A DNA stretch of 64,000 nucleotides from Trichopria drosophilae (taxonomy: Eukaryota > Arthropoda > Insecta > Hymenoptera > Diapriidae), in assembly GCA_030407085.1 (NCBI GenBank), contig CM059582.1, forward strand, positions 160,944,001 to 161,008,000. Reading direction: 5' to 3'. Shown in pieces: positions 24,978-38,203 of this stretch; position 1 is the stretch's first letter; the number at the start of each line of letters is the position of its first letter. The translations under genes and the position numbers were made by a program. The notes under the pieces are model-generated. The model was not told the origin of the DNA. It ran no database searches and was given only the letters and a program-made list of their open reading frames with translations.

Positions 24978-26219
24978 CCCATTAACGCCGGGAAGGAGAC
25001 ATTTCCTACTTCAATTTCAATCAAGTATTTCATATGAAAATTAAATTTCAAAAAAATTGAAATGTATGTATCTTGTTATTTTTGAGATCGGTAATTTAAA
25101 TGGAATTGTTAAAATTAAGCTATCTTAATTACAAAATTAAATATAACGATTCAAATCGGGTATACCTTTTTATAAAACATTTTTTTCTCATAGAGAGAGT
25201 ATTTGCCGGCACAAAATTCTTTCGCTAAAGGTGAAGAAAATAGTTGTGGTACTAAGATATATTTCTGAAATATTAAAAAACTAATATCATGGTCACAAAA
25301 TGGCGACTGCAGTGAGAAATTTCTTTTTAAAACTTAACAAATTTTTTTCACGAAAACTGCAAACTCTACAAAAAAATGATGTGAGGATAAAAGTTTCTTA
25401 AAATATGTCAAAGGATATTCTCAATTTTTTTCAGAATGTCTTGATACAATTTGTTATTTTTTTTAAATTAAGAAAATAAAAACTGTGAAAAGTCATTTTC
25501 AAATTTGAAAAATTTTAGAGTGATCTTTGACTAATTCTAAAATATGTTTGTTCTAAGATTTTTCTTTAAAGTTTATAGTTTTTGAGAAACAGAATTATTA
25601 ATCATTTCTAGATTTCAAGAATAATAATTTCTTTTGTCGAAACTATAGACTTTAGATAAAATTTCTTTAGAACAAAATTATCTCAGAATTTATCAAAGAA
25701 TACACTAAACTTTTATCAGATTTTTTAAACGCCTTTTTTAAAAATTTCGATTTTCCAAAAATTTTAAAAATCAAAAATAATATGAATATATTCTAAAAAC
25801 ATTTAGGCATACTTTTTGATACACATTCCAAGACATTTTTATTCGTAGAAAATTTTGTCTAAAGTTTATAGTTTTCATGAAAAAAATTTGTTAACTTTTA
25901 AAAAGAAATTACTCACTGCCATCACCATTTTGTCATCAAGATGTTATTTTGTTAATATTTTATAAATATATGTTAATAACAGAACTATTTTCTTCACCTT
26001 TAGTGCAGGAATTTTGTGACCGAAAATACTCAAACAAAAATACAAAACAAAAAAATGTTGTATTCAAAAGCACAACCGATTTTTTGCGTTTTTTTCACAT
26101 TTAAATCATTATATTTAATTTTCTAATTACGATATCTCAATTTTGTTGATGCTCGATTTTCATACGAAATACTTAAATGGAATTGAAGTGCAAAAAGTGT
26201 CCTTTCCGGCATTAATGGG
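24978..26219. mobile_element. TTAA-type 1.24-kb palindromic element
   Basis: Left end CCCATTAACGCCGG after TTAA (24974-24977). Right end, reverse-complemented, CCCATTAATGCCGG, followed by TCAA (26220-26223). The halves stay complementary almost to the centre: AAAGGTGAAGAAAATAGTT near 25225 and its counterpart near 25990, and AAAATGGCGACTGCAGTGAG near 25297 and its counterpart near 25920. No coding sequence. It resembles a large non-autonomous foldback with piggyBac-like target use, one flank being mutated TTAA. Confidence 0.75.
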
Positions 26220-26223
26220 TCAA

Positions 26224-29200
26224 ATTTTATATAAATTTAACGTTTAAGGGGTTCATTTCTCCGATATCTTTAAAGTCGTCTTCATTTCTAAATTTGTTTC
26301 GCAAAATGAGTTGGACCGGAGAAACTGTTAAAAGTTTGATACTTAATTTGCAATATCTTATTAATGATCGATAAACGCAAACGATATTTCAAATTATAAT
26401 ATAATTTGCATCGAAAACTAATGTATTGACGTTTATTTATTAAGACATTTCCCAAGTGTATTTATTAAATTACACTATTTTCGAATTACATTTGGCTCAA
26501 TTACAAACACCTATAATTAATATAAATTCTTTTATCCTAACCTAATCTCCAATCACGCAGGTATGAGTAATAAACGAATACACGTGACATCCGGTATCCC
26601 CGTACCACGGCACGAGGGAAACATTTCACCTGCTAGAAATTCCTAATCGACAAGATGTAGTTAACTATACAGATTAGTTTAGTATTGAAGATGTTAAAAA
26701 AATGTTGGTCTTTTTACACCTCCACAGTTTTTGTTGGGAACATTTTTACGTCATATTTGTTATCGGTTTTTAATGCACATTTGACGCTTTATGTACTAAA
26801 TATGCAAATACTACGAAATAGTTTTAAAAGTGAAGGTTACAAAAAATCATCCCTGGTAGAAATTTGTCCATTTTTTTCTTACACTGTCCATTTCCTCTAT
26901 ACATTTAACATGGTAAATAAGAACGTTATACAAGATTTATATAAAAAATGTTTTTATTTTATTTTATCCAATATATATTCAGTTTTGATCACCTTTTCCC
27001 AGAAGACTAAAAATTAAGTTTTGTCTACTTTTGTTATAAATATTGAAAACTGAAAGCGGGGCGAATTTGACATTTGAAACACGCATAATATCTATCATTT
27101 TAAAATTTTCTTGGTATTGTGGGTACGGGTCGAAAAACGACAGGTCAAAAAACAGTAAAAAAACCGACAATCCAGAAGCCGATATATTACAAAAATATAT
27201 TTCATACAGATTCAATTTTAAAAGATGCTTTCGAATGTAACAAATATTAAGACGATTGGCCATATTTATTTGGAAGAACTACTTTCACCTAAATCAAAAC
27301 GCACTTCGCATTTCCATTCGCCATTTTGAATAAGCTTTACTAAATTTCACTTTAGGCGAGATGCGCTATCGACGACTTTAAAAACTGCGAAGTAAATAAT
27401 TCCAACGTTCCGAAAAGGTATATATGCCAAAAATGAGCTTCTTTTAGGGGAGCCAAAAATTGCACAATTTTGCATTGCTTTTTCTATGCCCGCGTACTCT
27501 AGATATTGCTGCTACTTTTCATTGCATCAATCTTCATTTTGTCTGCATATATACATAATTTACTAATAAATTATTTTCTGGAATAAAGCTCTTAGTCTAT
27601 TTACTTATTTCATATATGAATTAGTAAAAATGTTCATTATGATTTGACTGCAATGATATAACAAAGACTCATAGTATACTCGCATTCATTAAGAATTCCA
27701 AGAAACGCACAATATCTCGGCAGTAACTGACCTTCCGTTTTCACTTTTTGTGAAAGAAACGTTCCTGGCAGTTCGTCAGTAGTTTTTTAGTTTAAAGCAA
27801 TGCATAAATATTTATTGTCTTTTTAATGTCAATTTAAATGTAAAATACAGTTGAATTGGAATTATGTTGAAGGAAAAGTTTCCGTGACGTTGAACATTCA
27901 ATAAATAAATTATTATAAATGAACTTGACGTAAGGGAATTTTCTCTTTTAAATTAATTTCTGTTTATATTAAAGTAATTTTTAGGTATATTCATTTTTTT
28001 AAAGTCAACTTAAATATTAGACGTATACAAATTATAAAATAGAATCAAAAATTTAGCAAGTGAAAGTATAATCAGTGTTTACTAATATAATGAAATTTTA
28101 TCAGAATCGAGTACTTATTCAACTGATCTTCTTACGACAAATAAAAAAGTAAACAATCATTATCATTGATAGCTAGTCATTTTGAAGTATATTAGTTAAG
28201 GCTTATAAGTTTATAGTGAAATACCTCCTTATCCACATTCATTTCTAAAAAGTGATAATTCTTTAAAAAAAAATGTTATTTAGGCGATTAATATTTTGAC
28301 TTTAATTAAATGTGATCAATGTGTACTTCCATAAAAGTAAATTCTTAGTGTATTTCCATGAATCCTCTCTGCGCCATTTTATTTATATTTTATTTAGTAG
28401 TACGTACTAATATGTGTAACTTTATTATAATATTCTTTATTACGAGCATATTTGCGAAAAAGTATACTCTTATTAACGATAGAAAGTTTTCTTTTCAAGA
28501 CAACGGAACCAAACCATACGAGGTCAAGGATGGCACACAATGGACATGTCGAAAGCGCCAGAAACAAAGTCTATTTGACCAAAATCAACCTTTGGGGCCT
28601 ACATTAAAATAATTGCAATAAGTCTGGTATAAATGCAGAAATTAATTAAATTTGCATCGCATAACAATGTTGTGTAATGTTTAAGGAGTATTTTATTGCT
28701 AAAATATAAGAATTTTTCGTCATTATTTTTGTAATTATTGCACGTGCTCAATAGACATTTTTCTGTATAATTTAAACAATCTTGTTTTTTAAATATTTTA
28801 TTTGTTAAAAAACATTCGACACAATTAATTTTATAGGGAATTATTGGTCATCTGTATTCTTACCAATTCCTTACATGAGAAGCAATAATCCAAATGAAGT
28901 AAAATCTATAGTATTAAAAAACCTTCAAAACTAAAATGATAGAAATGTCATATTGACATGTTGTACAACGTTTTATTCATTAGAAAATCTTTAAAAAATG
29001 TTTTATCTTTATTAACCATGTAGACAACATTTTTATTTTTTTATTTTTTGATGCAACAATAAACTTAAATAACATAGTTTTCGTGTTTCTCTATAAAGCA
29101 TAATAATGTCTACAATAAAGTGGTTTTTATGAATCAGTAGTTGTGCTCTATTTAGTTCAAACTTATTACTAACGGTATATCTAACGATATGAAAAGTGTT

Positions 29201-29824
29201 CCTGATCTAATCAACACGAACTGTGTTACTCATTAAAATCGAATATACATTATTCAGAGGTTTTATCCGAAAACATGAGATTATTACAGTAAACAAAACA
29301 TTGCTTATTAAAGTAAATATTATTAGATGCACATAAATATTTACTTAGTTAATTTATTAAATTAAATAGCATTTACGATTATTAAATATAAGCAAACGCT
29401 TTTTCAATTCAAGTAAATTCTTCGCTCACGACTGTTCGAATAAATATTTAATATTTTTTAGTGTAATAATACAGAATATTAAAATGGTATATTGCGATAC
29501 AACTGTGAAAGTCACCTGACACTTGTATCGTATGCTATTTGTTGAAATTCTTCGCCTATTGATTTGAATGTATGAAGTGCACTACGCAAATCTGGCACAT
29601 TCCAGAGTACATTTATGTTTAAATCTTTTAATTGAGTGAGCAAAATAGGTGTTTGCTTCCCCAGGGTATTGGTGATTACCTTTGGTGGTCACCCTCCCTG
29701 ACGACAACTTATCCAGCAAAATTATTCAGTTAAATTTCAAACAACCATCATACAAATAAAAATTCTAAAATCAAATAAATAAATAAAAATAAATTTAAGA
29801 GAATCAACGTTACTCTCTAAATTT
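26224..29824. other. Non-coding stretch
   Basis: No supportable gene. A possible strongly decayed foldback A arm begins near 27119 (GGGTACGGGTCGAAAAACGAC). Frames at 26685-27017 and 28358-28612 show no recognisable domain; the latter ends in a less AT-rich stretch (28497-28610) that could be a transposon remnant. Confidence 0.4.
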
Positions 29825-29982
29825 CTTGGAGTGAAAATCACTCTTAAATTAATGAAAACCGAGCAATTCTCGTGAAAGAGTGAATATTCAACTCTTTAAG
29901 AGTGGAAATTCGCTCTTAAGGAGTGGAAATTCACTCTTTAAAAGTGGAAATTCGCTCTTTAAGAGTGAAAATGCACTCTTTC
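29825..29982. repeat. 21-bp tandem array (CTCTTTAAGAGTGGAAATTCG)
   Basis: Four units in exact 21-bp register start at 29892, 29913, 29934 and 29955. They are preceded by more diverged copies from 29825 and followed by a partial unit at 29976. Each unit contains an inverted CTCTT / AAGAG pair, so the array is also a series of small palindromes. Related CACTCTT and GAGTGAA motifs are scattered through 39600-40150. Confidence 0.8.
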
Positions 29983-32900
29983 CAAAAATATATAAAATAG
30001 ATGGCGGCAAATCTGAGTGTGAAAAATAACTAAAACTAGATAAAATATTAACGTTAAAAGGGACAAAATCCGGCGATGTTCATCTTTTTACCATTTTCGT
30101 GTTTTCCATCGAAAACCAAAAAATTATTTTATTTTTATATTATTAGTTAATTGACCCTTAATACCGAGAAATACTATTAATTATACTTAGTTAAAAGGGA
30201 CATCACATTAGAAAATATAATGAAAATTATTATCGATTTGATGAAGTTTACAATTAATATATTCACAATGATAGGTATGTTCAAAATATATTGACATTTA
30301 ACAAAAAAAATTAAAACATTGTGTCACTTAACTTTACAAAATATGCAATTAAAAATTGTTATATTAGGATTTCAATTAATCATTCAAATATGTATTATCA
30401 TAAAAAATGGTTATTTCTCATTGTACGAGAATGCACGAAAATGAAATTTTTCTGGAGTACTTTTTCAAGTACCTTCAATAGATTCTTACCCTCAAAACGT
30501 CACCAATAATTCATATTTTATAGTGCAAACCCTTCCTATCCCCTTAAGATGACAAATAGAAAATAACTCAAAACCAGCATGCTCTATTTTCAGAAGAACA
30601 ATGAATAGTTTAGGTTGCACAGCTTGGTTTCCAATAATCTAGAGATTGTGTCTCCGAATTAAATTCCGTGTAGAATGGGAGGTTTTCCTGATTGAATTAG
30701 AACGACGGGGTCGTCGACTGAAGCTTGAAATACTACCTCTTTCTTTTGGAAAATCACGAATGTCATCTACAAATAATACCACTCGCTTCGTCACCGATTA
30801 ATAAGTAAATAAAATTATATTTTAAGAATCCCTCGATTCCTATATATTCGAATTGGCTGGAATGTTTAGCTATTCCACATTTGTTTACTCTGAATATCGA
30901 AAAAATGTAAACGACTCCCATCCCCATTGCTGTGTATCAAATATTTTATATGCTTATTAAAAAATATAAAATTCCTTGAATTTCAAAACAAAAATTTGTT
31001 TGATAAAATTACATTTATTCAAACGTTAATTCTTATAACTTCAGAATATGAAAAGTTGGCTACAGCAACAGTGCTAAATAATCATTATTAACTATACATG
31101 CAGACATTGATGCATTTAAACTATTAAGACGAATCATTTTGAATAAATTTCTCAGTACTTTTGGTAAAATGTATTATACCATTTCTGTAATATTTGTATT
31201 AATGGGCGCAAAAGTTAAAGCTTTTTTCTCATCATCAAAAATTATTGTAACTTTTTATATGAAGAAATTCCATTCCTAAATTGAAAAGACAAACATTTTT
31301 CGATCCTCCTAAGTGTAATCAACATATTCATTTTCTGTATGGACTACCTGGTGCAAAATGAAGCCAGTTTCGAATATGAATTACTGCATCATACTTATTA
31401 AGTTAACTAATTGATATTGATGTATTTCGAAACATAACTAAATCCAAACGACTCTGAGGACAAAAATACCAGGTAAATTTCGCTGCTTTTGAGGGACTAT
31501 AGCAAACATTTTTTGTAAGATAAAAACTCTTTAAATCAATAATTTTTAGTATATTTCGATAATATTCGACAGAGAAACATAATCTTCAGATCGTTTCAGT
31601 AAAAGCCTGACTTCAGAAAATGACTTCCTTTAGACTAATAGATAGTATTAAATAAATGCATATCACTTCTTTCGGATTCTAGGTGGCGTTCAGATTCACA
31701 AGTAAAATCACGGGCTATTGTGCTGAAAAAGAACAAAATCCACTACTGTCATATTTCTTGTCTTCTTAATGCAATTCGTAGCTATTCCTATGAAAATACT
31801 CCTTTTGTTATCTTATTTTTAATTCATGATATACATGTAATATAACTAAATCGCTCCATTTCATTTTTGGATTGGGGTGCCACCTAGCGTTCATCGCAGA
31901 AATTCCACTTTTCTTCATTATATTTCACGGTGTTCTCTTACATCGTTAGCTTTCTTCATTCGATAGTCCAATTTCTGAAAGCAATTTCTTCAATCTTTCT
32001 TGTAATATGACAACACAGGTATAGTACTGTTTTGAAATACTGTAAAACTCTTATATAATTGTAATCAAATTGTTCCATTCTTTTTAAACGTTAAAACAAT
32101 ATTCGGTTACTTCATTGCTAAACTATGTGTTACCACCAACACTTTCATCGTCTTTGAAAATAATCCAAACGTTCTAAAGTAAACGATTTCAACTACTGCT
32201 AAAGATCTACATGGAACTTTTCCTGAAAAACTCCCGAAATTTTTAAGAGATGCTTGATTTTAGGTATTTATCGGTAGTTTTTGAGAAAAAGTTCCAGTAT
32301 TTTTCGTGCTGTTAAATCACGACAAAAAATTAGTCAAACAATTATTTCAAAAACGCAGAAATTTTTTTAATGGGTTAAAGAAGTTCGTGTGTATGACTTT
32401 AAAGTAGCAAACATGATTCTATCATTGTTGTTATAACCAGTTTATTTATCATCGACCTTGTGGCAATCGTTGCCCCTAATTCATATTTTATTAACTTCTT
32501 ATCGTCGAACGTTTAATATATCACCTTTATTTAGTCGCTGCACGTTTCTCTTCACCGCCTACACCTCGATTTCTTAAATAAGCTGATTGTTACAATGAAC
32601 TGATCGATTTGATAAATGACATAGATTATTAAACAAACAGACCATTATAATATCAATTTAAAAAGCAGTGTTATTTCTAGTTCTTCGATCGCAGATTGCG
32701 TTGCTAAAAATGTAATCTAATGACATGGAAAATTGAACTTGTTTTAGTTACGGTATTGATAGTTCATTTAATTATGTAATTATCTCCAGTCATGGAAATG
32801 GGTTAGCCGAAATGCAAGTTAATAAAAATTGCAGGTTAAATTCATTTCGTTTAACCTTTATTTTACCTGACAACAAAATAATCGTGTAATTTATTTATAT

Positions 32901-33141
32901 CACTAAAATATTTTATCTAGAAAATTACTGAATTTTATGCATAAAAAGTATTCCACTAAAATTATACAAAGGCCAAAATTTCTTGTCAGGTTTACGTAGG
33001 TTTAATATTTTCTAAACGATATAAATTGGTATATTAAACTAAGATCGAAATGTTATTATATACCATATTTTAATGCAATTAATACTTTAACTTTTGCCTA
33101 GTTTTATACTTTTGAGCTTAGAATATTCGACCCCCGAGAAA
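29983..33141. other. Non-coding stretch
   Basis: AT-rich; no reading frame, RNA gene or clear repeat structure seen. Confidence 0.45.
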
Positions 33142-33169
33142 GATCCCGGGTTCAAGCCCCGGTGCATCG
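33142..33169 (+). pseudogene. tRNA-like 3' fragment, copy 1
   Basis: Forms a T-arm (stem CCGGG / CCCGG around loop TTCAAGC, containing a B-box-like GGTTCAAGC) followed by a 7-base TGCATCG where the acceptor strand would lie. No matching 5' acceptor strand or D-arm is found upstream. It is probably the remnant of a tRNA-derived short interspersed element or a tRNA pseudogene. Confidence 0.45.
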
Positions 33170-34902
33170 TGTCTCTCACCATACCTCCTCATATTTTTCA
33201 TAAATCTAAATACAAATTCTAAAAAATATTACATAATTTAGAACTGTAATAATTACAATATTCAGCATTTCTTCAAATACCTCTTAATCATGCAGATGCA
33301 TTCCTGACTTCAGAAATAAATCGTTGGAAAACAATTATATTAAAGTATTAGTGTGCATTATTTTGGTTCATTTTAAGGCAATTTATATAAATTGTTGTTA
33401 CTTACAAAATCTATTGAACAAAGCATATTATTTATTTAGATTCATTATTTATTGTTTGTTTTACTTATATTTTATTTGTTAAATTTGTAACTTTTAATTA
33501 ATTTATCTTACATGCTTCAATTACAATGGACGTTTATTTTTCTCATAAATAATAAAAAGAAATCTCTCCTGAAAGTCCAAACACAAAAATGCTTACACTA
33601 TCAGTTCAAAGTGTAACGTTTAATATCCTGATCTTCAATGGACCTGTTCCAGTCAACTTCTTGACGACCAGTATATTATCACTGCAAGTTTACAAAAGAA
33701 TGCCGAAAATATAGACAATGGAAAATCGTTCAGGTAAACAATGCATCAAAGAGTCATGTATTTATTTCGATAATGTATTACTGTTAAACAAACTTGACTA
33801 ATTTCTAATTTAATCTATATATGTTTATCTATCCAGAATAGGTGTGAAAATATACATAGGTATATGTAATGGAAAATTAATACACTCCGATATATTTTCT
33901 GTGAATATATTAGACCTCCAACCGTCGTATATATCACTGAGTGTTTTTAAATTGTTAACGTCACTATTTTAACTATTTTATTGGAAATAATGTAAAACAC
34001 AGTTCGTTTGGTATCGAAAATAAATTTAAGTATTACGAAGATTATTTTCATTGGAATTTCAGTAAATTACATGAAAAATGTTCTCCGTGTTATTGATATA
34101 CTAAAAATATTTGACGATCTAAACAAAATAATAACATGTAAAGTAATCAAAATATGATTTTTGTTTTATTGTTGCTGATCAATATTTTTATCAGGTTTTG
34201 TTAACCTTGCACTCTGAATTTGAAACCGTGAAAGTTAATGCAAAACAGTGAACATTCATTTATTTTTAGTGAAAAAGGACAGTTTCAAAATAGTGGCTCC
34301 ATTTTCAAACTGAGTTTCAAACTGAGAAAGTAGTGAAATAAGCGTCTGCTAAAACTGGCCGGCAGATATAATTTCAAGCTGCCTAAATATTGATCAGGCT
34401 CTGCGATCTGACAGTAATAAGTCTCTGCTTATCAAGTGCGTCCGAGTACTACCTGATCATGTCCTGATCAAGATTCAACAAGGCATAACTTAACAGGTGT
34501 TCAGAATCTTTACCTGATCACTGAAGTGGTATTAACAGTTATTACCTAAGCGGACGTTTCCTCAAAAATTCATGAAAATGGCCCTGGTAGAAAATAAATC
34601 TAGTTTCTGGACAGTTTCTGGTCATTTTACTTATTTTACAAGTTAAAGGTATAAGGAAACTGGGCAGTGCAACAAAAATCTGGACAAATTTCTATCAGGG
34701 GGAGACTAACAATTTTAATTGGATCTTTTAAATCACATAGGCTGGTCATTCATTGAATTAAATTTCAGATCCAGCGGATTGTTCGGACCACAAACCAAAA
34801 CCTTTATTTTTCTCAAAGTAGAGTAAAGATTGCAGGAGGTGATTGAGAATTATGTGTATATTTTTAGTATTTCTGATGCGTCAGGTGCATAAAAAGCTTT
34901 GT
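33170..34902. other. Non-coding stretch; CTGATCA motif cluster near 34390-34520
   Basis: CTGATCA or its complement recurs four times between about 34393 and 34520, with inverted TGATCAGG and CCTGATCA. AAAATAGTGGCT(C/T)CATTTT occurs here (near 34287) and again near 35480. These look like decayed repeat fragments. No gene seen before the candidate exon at 34903. Confidence 0.4.
34803..34808 (-). terminator. Poly(A) signal AATAAA behind candidate exon
   Basis: TTTATT on the + strand reads AATAAA on the - strand, about 95 bases beyond the stop codon of the candidate terminal exon at 34903-35130. AATAAA is common by chance in AT-rich DNA, so this is supportive only. Confidence 0.3.
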
Positions 34903-35130
34903 TTAGTTCTGCAATGCTTCATGACCTTTATTAGTTTTCTTGTAATACAAAAACAACTGTGAAGCATTTTGTTCATTTATCTTAAAAGATGCCACAAAAG
35001 ATTCGAGTCGTATTTTATTGGCAGTGTTCAAAATTTCATTATCGAAGAGTTCAATTGCATGTTTTAAGAGTTTCCTACAATAGTTCGCACAAACTATTCG
35101 AGAGCAACGATTACAGGAAACTTTTAAAAC
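34903..35130 (-). CDS. Candidate 3' terminal exon, cysteine-rich, unrecognised
   Basis: Reading from a possible acceptor (ATGCAG then GTTTTAAAAG, exon starting at 35130), 75 codons are open to a stop. The start carries a C-x2-C-x4-C-x3-C pattern (SCNRCSRIVCANYC), which could bind zinc. The rest is a plausible soluble helical sequence without low complexity. A poly(A) signal follows. Cysteine-rich carboxy-terminal tails with similar spacing occur in piggyBac-type transposases, so a transposase remnant is one option and a real host exon another. No upstream exon was identified. The acceptor's pyrimidine tract is weak. Confidence 0.3.
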   Translation of the reverse strand, partial: VLKVSCNRCSRIVCANYCRKLLKHAIELFDNEILNTANKIRLESFVASFKINEQNASQLFLYYKKTNKGHEALQN

Positions 35131-35136
35131 CTGCAT

Positions 35137-36282
35137 AGATCTCTATGATTTAGGTTAAATATGATATATGATATATTTATTTATATGACTTACTCATATA
35201 TAGAAAGTATAAATACACAAGAAAAATAAATATTATTAGCAAATATATGAAAATTTATAGGTATTTTATTAAAAAATAAAATTGGTATGAGCAGATAGGA
35301 TTTTAAAAAAATGATTCCTACTAGTTTTTATGTGCTTTAAAAGTCGCCACTTTCGTGACGCTTGAATTTGTGTACATACTTATTGATAAACGAAAAAGTG
35401 AATCAACATTTTTTAATCAAATGTTCTCTTTCAATTTAAGACAGTTAAACTCCCTCTTTACAGTGAAAATGGAGTCACTATTTCAAAATAGTGGCTTCAT
35501 TTTGACTGTTTCAAATAGATATTTACATTTTAAGTTTAAAATCATAATTAACATTTCTTATTAATAAATTAAAAAACACTTATATTTAAGCAATGTCAAA
35601 TTAACTTAATTGGTATTTAATTAAAATACTTCCAAAATGGCTGTGTTTTTTAGCTCAAATGAATTTTTTCTTTTGATAATCTTTCGTGAATCATAATTTT
35701 TGATTGGAAACATTACCTTACCAGTATCTGACATCAGGAAGTCTGATCATACTTTGATTTGGGCCTTATCGGAACCGTATAAATGTTTATTCAATTATAA
35801 AATCAGTGGCTCTAAAAATCTATAGAAAGTACATTACAAAATCTCATACGTTTCATTGGCCATCGAGGACGTAAAATTAAACTTTACTCTAATTGTATAA
35901 AAAATAGTATTTTAGGTGACTGATGCCAATAATTGAGAGATCTGATAAAGAAATGAAAAGAAAACATAAAACCACATACAAAAATGTATAAAAATCATAT
36001 ACCGTAAAGATAATAATATATTTTATTGTCATACAATTTGAGCTCTCTCTGTTTTGAGTAGCAAACAAACCTAATGTCAGGATTTGTGTATCCACTCTCA
36101 AAATAACTTATTTAAATAGATAGAAAATTAACTATTATAAGAGTGCCTCATTTTTTACTGTTCACATAGTCATCGTTTAATTCAAGATGTTTATTCTGTA
36201 TCGAGTGAAACTAACATGTTTGTGAAAACAACATTGCCCAAATTGCCAAAAAAAGAATTTGTTAGATATTAGTTGATGTATA
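35137..36282. other. Non-coding stretch
   Basis: AT-rich; contains the second ATAGTGGCTTCATTTT motif near 35480. No upstream exon for the 34903-35130 candidate was recognised here. Confidence 0.4.
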
Positions 36283-36620
36283 GGGGGTTTTCGGGGTCGC
36301 TGATTACGAATCTGAAGTCAGATTTTTATCATTCAAAGTGGCGGACAAATTTTCTAAATTCCAACCATTTCACTTGATATTTGTTACTATGGGGTTTTAG
36401 GGACCGAATTTGAAGTTGGATTTTGAAAATTTTTCTACCAAAATGGTTCAATTTTTGAAAAATTTTTCCGTCATATTGTAGCCGTCATTTAAAATTTTCA
36501 AAATATATCATCAGATTTGTAATCAGCGACCTCGAAAACCCCCGAGTAACAAGTTTCAAGTAGAATGGTTAGACTTTCCAAAATAATGTCTGCCATATTG
36601 GATCCGTCATTTTGAATTTC
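36283..36620. repeat. GGTCGCTGAT palindromic repeat
   Basis: GGGGGTTTTCGGGGTCGCTG at 36283 is answered by CAGCGACCTCGAAAACCCCC ending at 36543. The arms of roughly 70 bp enclose motifs related to AAAGTGGCGGA and TGACGG. A further ATATTGGATCCGTCATTTTG piece (about 36595-36620) matches the dispersed ATGGCGGATCC family. No duplicated flanks were found. Confidence 0.65.
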
Positions 36621-37136
36621 CAAAATCTGACCTCAGAATAACACATTTCGAGCGGTTTTACAAACGTTTTATGCATAAAATGATTGAACAAAATGTGATA
36701 CATCATAACTAAGATTTTGCAAAAATTGTAAAAACTACCATCTTTGTGGATTTATATTTTTTTTACACGACGATTAGGAAAATGATCAACGCCTTTATAT
36801 TCACTATACCTTAGACTGTCTAGAAATGGATTTGATTTTAATTTACATAAATTCCAGAATTTGTTAGTCTAATTTATATCATGAGGAAGATTTGCGCTTT
36901 TCCGGCAGTCTGGGAAAAGTTCGAAATGACAGTGACAGTCAAGGGGTTAGCAAGAATGTCGATTTGTTACAATCACTAAAAAAATTTAAAAATTCGACTT
37001 CTTCATTAAAAATTCGAACTTTAAGCAACTTGCGGGAGAGATTAACCTCGAAATTTGGTTTGAGGAGGCTGAAAAACATATAATAAAGATGGATATGACC
37101 GCTGACAAGTTTTAGCCACGGCCAAGATTGGTGGGC
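36621..37136. other. Non-coding stretch
   Basis: No supportable gene; short opposing frames around 36892-37157 lack any recognisable feature. Confidence 0.4.
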
Positions 37137-37144
37137 CTCTAGAC

Positions 37145-37594
37145 TGGTGCACCTCAAAAACCCGACAAATCACACACCAGACACTTCAAAAACCCGACAT
37201 TCAAAAACCAAACATTGCAAAAAAAACAGTTATTTAAAAAACAGACATTTATACAAAAGGTATTTTAAAAATTCACATTCAAAAAGCAGACATTCAAAAA
37301 CTAGACATTTCAAAATACAGACAGGTCAAAAATTAATTTGTCCTTCAAATGATCTACAAAATGAATCTCTTGGTCAAACATTTTTAACATTAAAATGACC
37401 TTTCAGTGAGACCTCAATGACGGCGTACCCGAGATAATTTTTTTTATGCCTGGAACGCACCAATCGGAGGCGTCGAAACGTCGTACTCTTGAATGTCTGT
37501 TTATTGAAATGTATTGTTGTTGAATGTCTGTTTTCGCAATGTCTGGGTTTTCGAATGTCTGTTTTGTGATTTATCGGGTGTCTGAGGTACACCC
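37145..37594. mobile_element. Foldback family A, copy 3 (450 bp)
   Basis: Ends TGGTGCACCTC (first G mutated) and GAGGTACACCC, flanked by exact duplications CTCTAGAC at 37137-37144 and 37595-37602. The arms are reiterated 15-16 bp units. The core (about 37320-37460) contains GAACGCACCAATCGGAGGCG, as in copy 2. It is non-autonomous. Confidence 0.9.
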
Positions 37595-37727
37595 CTCTAG
37601 ACTAGTTATGTTAGGTTAGGTAATAAAAAGTATTATTATCAATAAAATTTAACATTTTTTAACCTTTTTGGTGATCATTTTGTTTAAAAGTTATGTTGTG
37701 ATGGTTCTTGTAATTCGCAGTTCGGAA

Positions 37728-37907
37728 GGTTGCACCTCAAAAAACAGACACTTTAATAGCCCGACATTAAAAAAACAGACTCGAAAAATTTGTATGCATT
37801 TTGAAATATCTGGTTTTTGAAGGTCTATTTTCTGAAATGTCTGGTTTCTGAATGACCGGGTTTTGAAGTGTCTGTTTTGTGATTTGTCTGGTTTTTGAGG
37901 TGCACCT
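37728..37907. mobile_element. Short palindromic foldback A, first duplicate (180 bp)
   Basis: Ends GGTTGCACCTC and GAGGTGCACCT. It consists of little more than two shortened arms, with the long-copy core missing. Adjacent bases do not form an 8-bp duplication. Confidence 0.65.
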
Positions 37908-38203
37908 GGGGTTTTAAAGGGTTTGTTTATTGAAATGTATTTTTTTGCAATGTCAGGTTTTTGAAATGTCTAGTTTTTGAATTATTGTTTTCGCAATGTC
38001 TTGGTTTTTGAGCGTCGGGTTACTCAAGTGTCTATTTTGTGATTTGTCGGATTTCTGAGGTACATCCCTCTAGACTAGTTATGTTAGGTTAGGTAATTAT
38101 TAAAAGTATTATTTTCAATGAAATATAACATTTTTTAACCTTTTTTGCGATCATTTTTTTTTAAAGTTATGTTATCATGGTTCTTGTAATTGGCAATTCG
38201 AAA

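Noticed and set aside
37600..37625. TTAGGTTAGG, resembling the insect telomere repeat
   Set aside because: Only two units and embedded in an interior tandem duplication; no array that would indicate a telomere.
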